Of a DNA stretch of 8,962 bases, positions 7,541 to 8,962 are shown piece by piece. The notes beneath the pieces were generated by a model. That model ran no database searches. It had not been told where the DNA came from and worked only from the letters and a program-made list of their open reading frames with translations. Source of the DNA: Flavobacterium sp. (lineage in GTDB: Bacteria; Bacteroidota; Bacteroidia; Flavobacteriales; Flavobacteriaceae). The DNA is taken from positions 1 through 8,962 of the forward strand of contig JASLDM010000160.1 of NCBI GenBank assembly GCA_030151565.1, written 5' to 3'. Within the stretch, counting starts at the first letter, position 1; every line of letters begins with the position of its first letter. Position numbers and translations under genes: made by a program.

Positions 7541-8685
7541 TTACACCAACGGAAATAAAAAATAAGACCGAAAGAAAGTACATTTCTTTTCTTCAATCAT
7601 CGGTTGAAAACATTCCGTTTTCAAGAATAGATATTCGTGGCGATAAGTCTTATACCAAATCTTCATTATCCGAATTTGAAAAGGAAATTCAGCAAATTAT
7701 TAGCCAATCCAAAGAGAAAAAAGGATTTGGTTATACATTGGAATTTCAGAAAGTAAAAACAAAACATCTGGGAACACAAGATTTGCCTATTGCAATTTAC
7801 TTTGACGACCAAAAGGATTTTTTGAAATTCTTAGGCAAGGAAAAAGAAGTAGATTTATTCAAATCAAGCGTTGAGAAAATCACTAATGAATTTCCCGAAC
7901 TAAAAGAATGGATAATCAAAAATCCGTTGCGAGTAATCGCAAATCAAACAGAATGGGAAAGTATCTTGAAAGTCTGCAAATACTTCAAACAAAACCCCAA
8001 ACCAAGTTTATACATAAGAGAATTACCCATAAGAGTTCACACTAAGTTTATTGAAAGAAATCAGAGCGTAATTAAAGAATTGCTTGACATTCTTATTTTA
8101 GAACACATCAATAAAGAAGAAAAACAATTTGAGAAAAGATTTAACTTGAAATATGCAGAACCGCAGATTCGGTTTAAAGTTCTTGACAAAACAATATCAA
8201 ACCGATTTTTTTCAGGACTTGATGATGTTGCAATTCCTGTAAGCCAATTTGAATCATTGAACTTGCCAATCAAAAAAGTGTTAGTTGTAGAAAATAAAAC
8301 GACACTTTACACGACTTTGACGCTTCCAAAAATGAACGAAACCATTGCGATATTTGGAAGTGGATATAGCGTTTACAATCTAAAAAATGTAAATTGGTTT
8401 GGCGGACTTGAATTGCTCTATTGGGGCGACATAGACGTTCAAGGTTTTGAAATATTATCACAATTCCGAACTTATTTCCCACAGACAAGAAGTGTTTTAA
8501 TGGACAAACAAACCTTTGACCAGTTTTTTGAAGACGACAGAGGTACACCGACAAACATCTCAACAAAACTAAACCTCACAGACGAAGAACAACAACTTTA
8601 CGACATTTTAAAAACAAACAACTGGCGATTGGAACAAGAAAAAATTCCATTAGAATATGTAAACAAATGCTTTGACAATGAATAA
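7537..8685 (+). CDS. jetD: Wadjet protein JetD (DUF3322/DUF2220), TOPRIM nuclease
   Basis: The nuclease of Wadjet, related to the Topo VI A/Spo11 TOPRIM fold. It is recruited by JetABC to cut the trapped circular DNA. It has 382 aa, the usual length. The N-terminal DUF3322-like part (about 1-190) is helical and basic and probably binds DNA or JetC. The C-terminal DUF2220 part holds the TOPRIM motifs: VLVVENKTT with Glu252 (nt 8290-8292), and YWGDIDVQGFEIL with the metal-binding Asp298 and Asp300 (nt 8428-8436). The family-typical RLEQEKIP near the C-terminus shows that the protein is complete. The start overlaps the jetC stop as ATGA, so translation is coupled. No disabling change is seen in the catalytic residues. 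Confidence 0.96.
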   Translation: MITPTEIKNKTERKYISFLQSSVENIPFSRIDIRGDKSYTKSSLSEFEKEIQQIISQSKEKKGFGYTLEFQKVKTKHLGTQDLPIAIYFDDQKDFLKFLGKEKEVDLFKSSVEKITNEFPELKEWIIKNPLRVIANQTEWESILKVCKYFKQNPKPSLYIRELPIRVHTKFIERNQSVIKELLDILILEHINKEEKQFEKRFNLKYAEPQIRFKVLDKTISNRFFSGLDDVAIPVSQFESLNLPIKKVLVVENKTTLYTTLTLPKMNETIAIFGSGYSVYNLKNVNWFGGLELLYWGDIDVQGFEILSQFRTYFPQTRSVLMDKQTFDQFFEDDRGTPTNISTKLNLTDEEQQLYDILKTNNWRLEQEKIPLEYVNKCFDNE

Positions 8686-8702
8686 CCCAACCCTTCACAG
8701 CC

Positions 8703-8775
8703 ACACACATTGCCAAGTCGCTCAAGCCGCCACGCAAGCCAAAACTTGGCAAAGAGTGTGTCCGTCCAACCGCAC
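8703..8775. repeat. Right flanking hairpin followed by CCAACCGCAC
   Basis: Arms ACACACATTGCCAAGT (8703-8718) and 8744-8761 form a 9-bp inner helix, an unequal interruption (A against TCT on the - strand) and a 6-bp outer helix, around a 25-nt GC-rich loop. The 10-mer CCAACCGCAC lies at 8766-8775, an exact copy of the one by the left hairpin. It begins 17 nt after the jetD stop. It has no following T tract, so it is not a typical intrinsic terminator, though it may still protect or end the operon transcript. It is markedly more GC-rich than the jet genes. Confidence 0.72.
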
Positions 8776-8803
8776 CCGACCCACAAAGGAACGATGAAAT
8801 AGA

Positions 8804-8819
8804 AGCACTAGGCGGTAAC
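8804..8819 (-). repeat. Terminal-repeat-like motif, right copy
   Basis: On the - strand it reads GTTACCGCCTAGTGCT, the inverse partner of the motif at 1958-1972. It ends four bases before the inferred 3' end of the right intron, so it forms the start of that intron's 3' exon. Between the right hairpin and this motif (8776-8803) nothing else was recognised. Confidence 0.55.
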
Positions 8820-8825
8820 AAGGGT

Positions 8826-8861
8826 CGAGTAAGCAAGGGCATTTCAGCCCAAGCTTCTCAC
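8826..8861 (-). ncRNA. Group II intron domain VI with branch-point adenosine
   Basis: The - strand folds as GAG (8859-8857) with CTC (8829-8827), AAGC (8856-8853) with GCTT (8834-8831), and GGGC (8850-8847) with GCCC (8840-8837), closed by a TGAAAT loop. A8830 is left unpaired between two helices. This is the position of the bulged branch-point A that attacks the 5' splice site to form the lariat. Confidence 0.85.
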
Positions 8862-8896
8862 AGAACCGTACGTGAAAGTCTCCCCTCATACGGCTC
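8862..8896 (-). ncRNA. Group II intron domain V (catalytic core hairpin)
   Basis: A 35-nt hairpin on the - strand, GAGCCGTATGAGG...ACGTACGGTTCT. An 8-bp lower helix contains the AGC catalytic triad near its 5' end. A two-base CG bulge sits on the 3' side, and an upper helix is capped by a GAGA (GNRA) tetraloop. All are diagnostic for domain V. This is the strongest single piece of evidence for an intron at the right edge. Confidence 0.95.
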
Positions 8897-8941
8897 TTGA
8901 TACATCCATCTTACTGATATACAAAAATCATATACCCACAG

Positions 8942-8962
8942 CTACCCTAAACCTATTATACT
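8942..8962 (-). CDS. ltrA: C-terminal codons of the right intron's maturase (partial, frame uncertain)
   Basis: The maturase of a group II intron ends in domain IV shortly before domain V, so its last codons should lie here. Two frames are possible: one reads SIIGLG and stops with TAG at 8944-8942, the other reads YNRFRVAVGI and stops with TGA at 8930-8928. The first is in phase with the left-edge ORF if the window ends are adjacent. That join would lack the His-Trp usually found after LFx at this point, so a few bases may be missing or the copies may differ. Confidence 0.35.
   Translation of the reverse strand, partial: SIIGLG

Larger units (their letters stand above)
2120..8685 (+). other. 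Wadjet type I defence operon (jetABCD)
   Basis: Four genes in the canonical type I order A-B-C-D. Overlaps are ATGA (3577-3580), 17 bp (4139-4155) and ATGA (7537-7540), which implies one transcript with coupled translation. All four products are full length and keep their key residues. Wadjet complexes sense and cleave small circular DNA such as plasmids. The promoter was not identified: no convincing Bacteroidota-type -33/-7 pair was found upstream of 2120. Confidence 0.95.
8824..8962 (-). mobile_element. Group II intron, 3' portion (domain IV end, V, VI), truncated by window edge
   Basis: Same orientation and apparent class as the intron at the left edge. Reading the - strand there is a short stretch with the probable end of the maturase ORF, a spacer, a textbook domain V, then domain VI. 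The 3' end is placed at about 8824 (...CTCGAC), 6 nt after the branch-point A, with one or two bases of uncertainty. The rest of this copy lies beyond the right edge, unless the window is circular and this is the missing end of the left intron. Confidence 0.88.

Noticed and set aside
8703..8761. Right hairpin as a rho-independent terminator of the jet operon
   Set aside because: The loop is 25 nt and no T tract follows on either strand, so it lacks the usual terminator form.
8688..8770. ACCCAAC (8688-8694) and GTCCAAC (8764-8770) as attC core sites around the right hairpin
   Set aside because: Both fit RYYYAAC but point the same way, whereas attC needs one of them inverted so that the two pair.
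8576..8842. An 88-codon - strand ORF over the jetD end and right hairpin
   Set aside because: It spans the jetD 3' end, a hairpin, and the intron boundary, so it cannot be one conserved gene. No family features are visible.

Overview
The window carries one complete anti-plasmid defence operon, Wadjet type I (jetA-jetB-jetC-jetD, 2120-8685, + strand). It sits between two pieces of class D-like (RmInt1-like) group II intron, both on the - strand. The DNA is AT-rich, the proteins are rich in Lys, Asn, Glu and Ile, and no clear Shine-Dalgarno sequence precedes any jet start. This fits Bacteroidota (a Flavobacteriia- or Cytophagia-like bacterium), but that assignment is inference, because no taxonomic marker gene is present.

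Layout. Positions 1-1782 (-) hold the 5' part of a group II intron: ribozyme sequence at 1231-1782, then a reverse transcriptase/maturase ORF that runs off the left edge. Positions 1783-2119 hold no credible gene but are highly structured: a long imperfect inverted repeat (1783-1952), a terminal-repeat-like motif (1958-1972), and a 20-bp-arm hairpin (2028-2090) just upstream of jetA. Positions 2120-8685 are the four jet genes, all overlapping (4, 17 and 4 bp), so they are almost certainly one translationally coupled operon. Positions 8686-8823 hold a second hairpin of the same architecture (8703-8761), a second copy of the terminal motif in inverse orientation (8804-8819), and then the 3' end of a group II intron. 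Domain V (8862-8896) and domain VI with its bulged branch-point A are clearly visible there. The intron continues off the right edge.

How the genes work together. From the known family, JetA (MukF-like kleisin), JetB (MukE-like KITE protein) and JetC (MukB-like SMC ATPase) form a loop-extruding complex. JetD (TOPRIM nuclease related to Topo VI A/Spo11) cuts small circular DNA that the complex has reeled in. Every key motif is intact: JetC Walker A, signature and Walker B, and the JetD TOPRIM Glu and Asp-x-Asp. The system therefore looks functional.

The most unusual part is the non-coding frame around the operon. Two hairpins of like architecture, each next to an identical 10-mer (CCAACCGCAC), bracket jetABCD. 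If the sequence just outside the right intron's 3' end (up to 8823) is joined to the sequence just outside the left intron's 5' end (from 1783), the result matches the opposite arm of the inverted repeat in 20 of 25 positions plus a perfect 9-mer. The two intron pieces thus behave like the two ends of one insertion site. Either the window is a linearised circle or tandem unit with a single intron, or it is one cassette of an array whose boundaries each carry the same intron.
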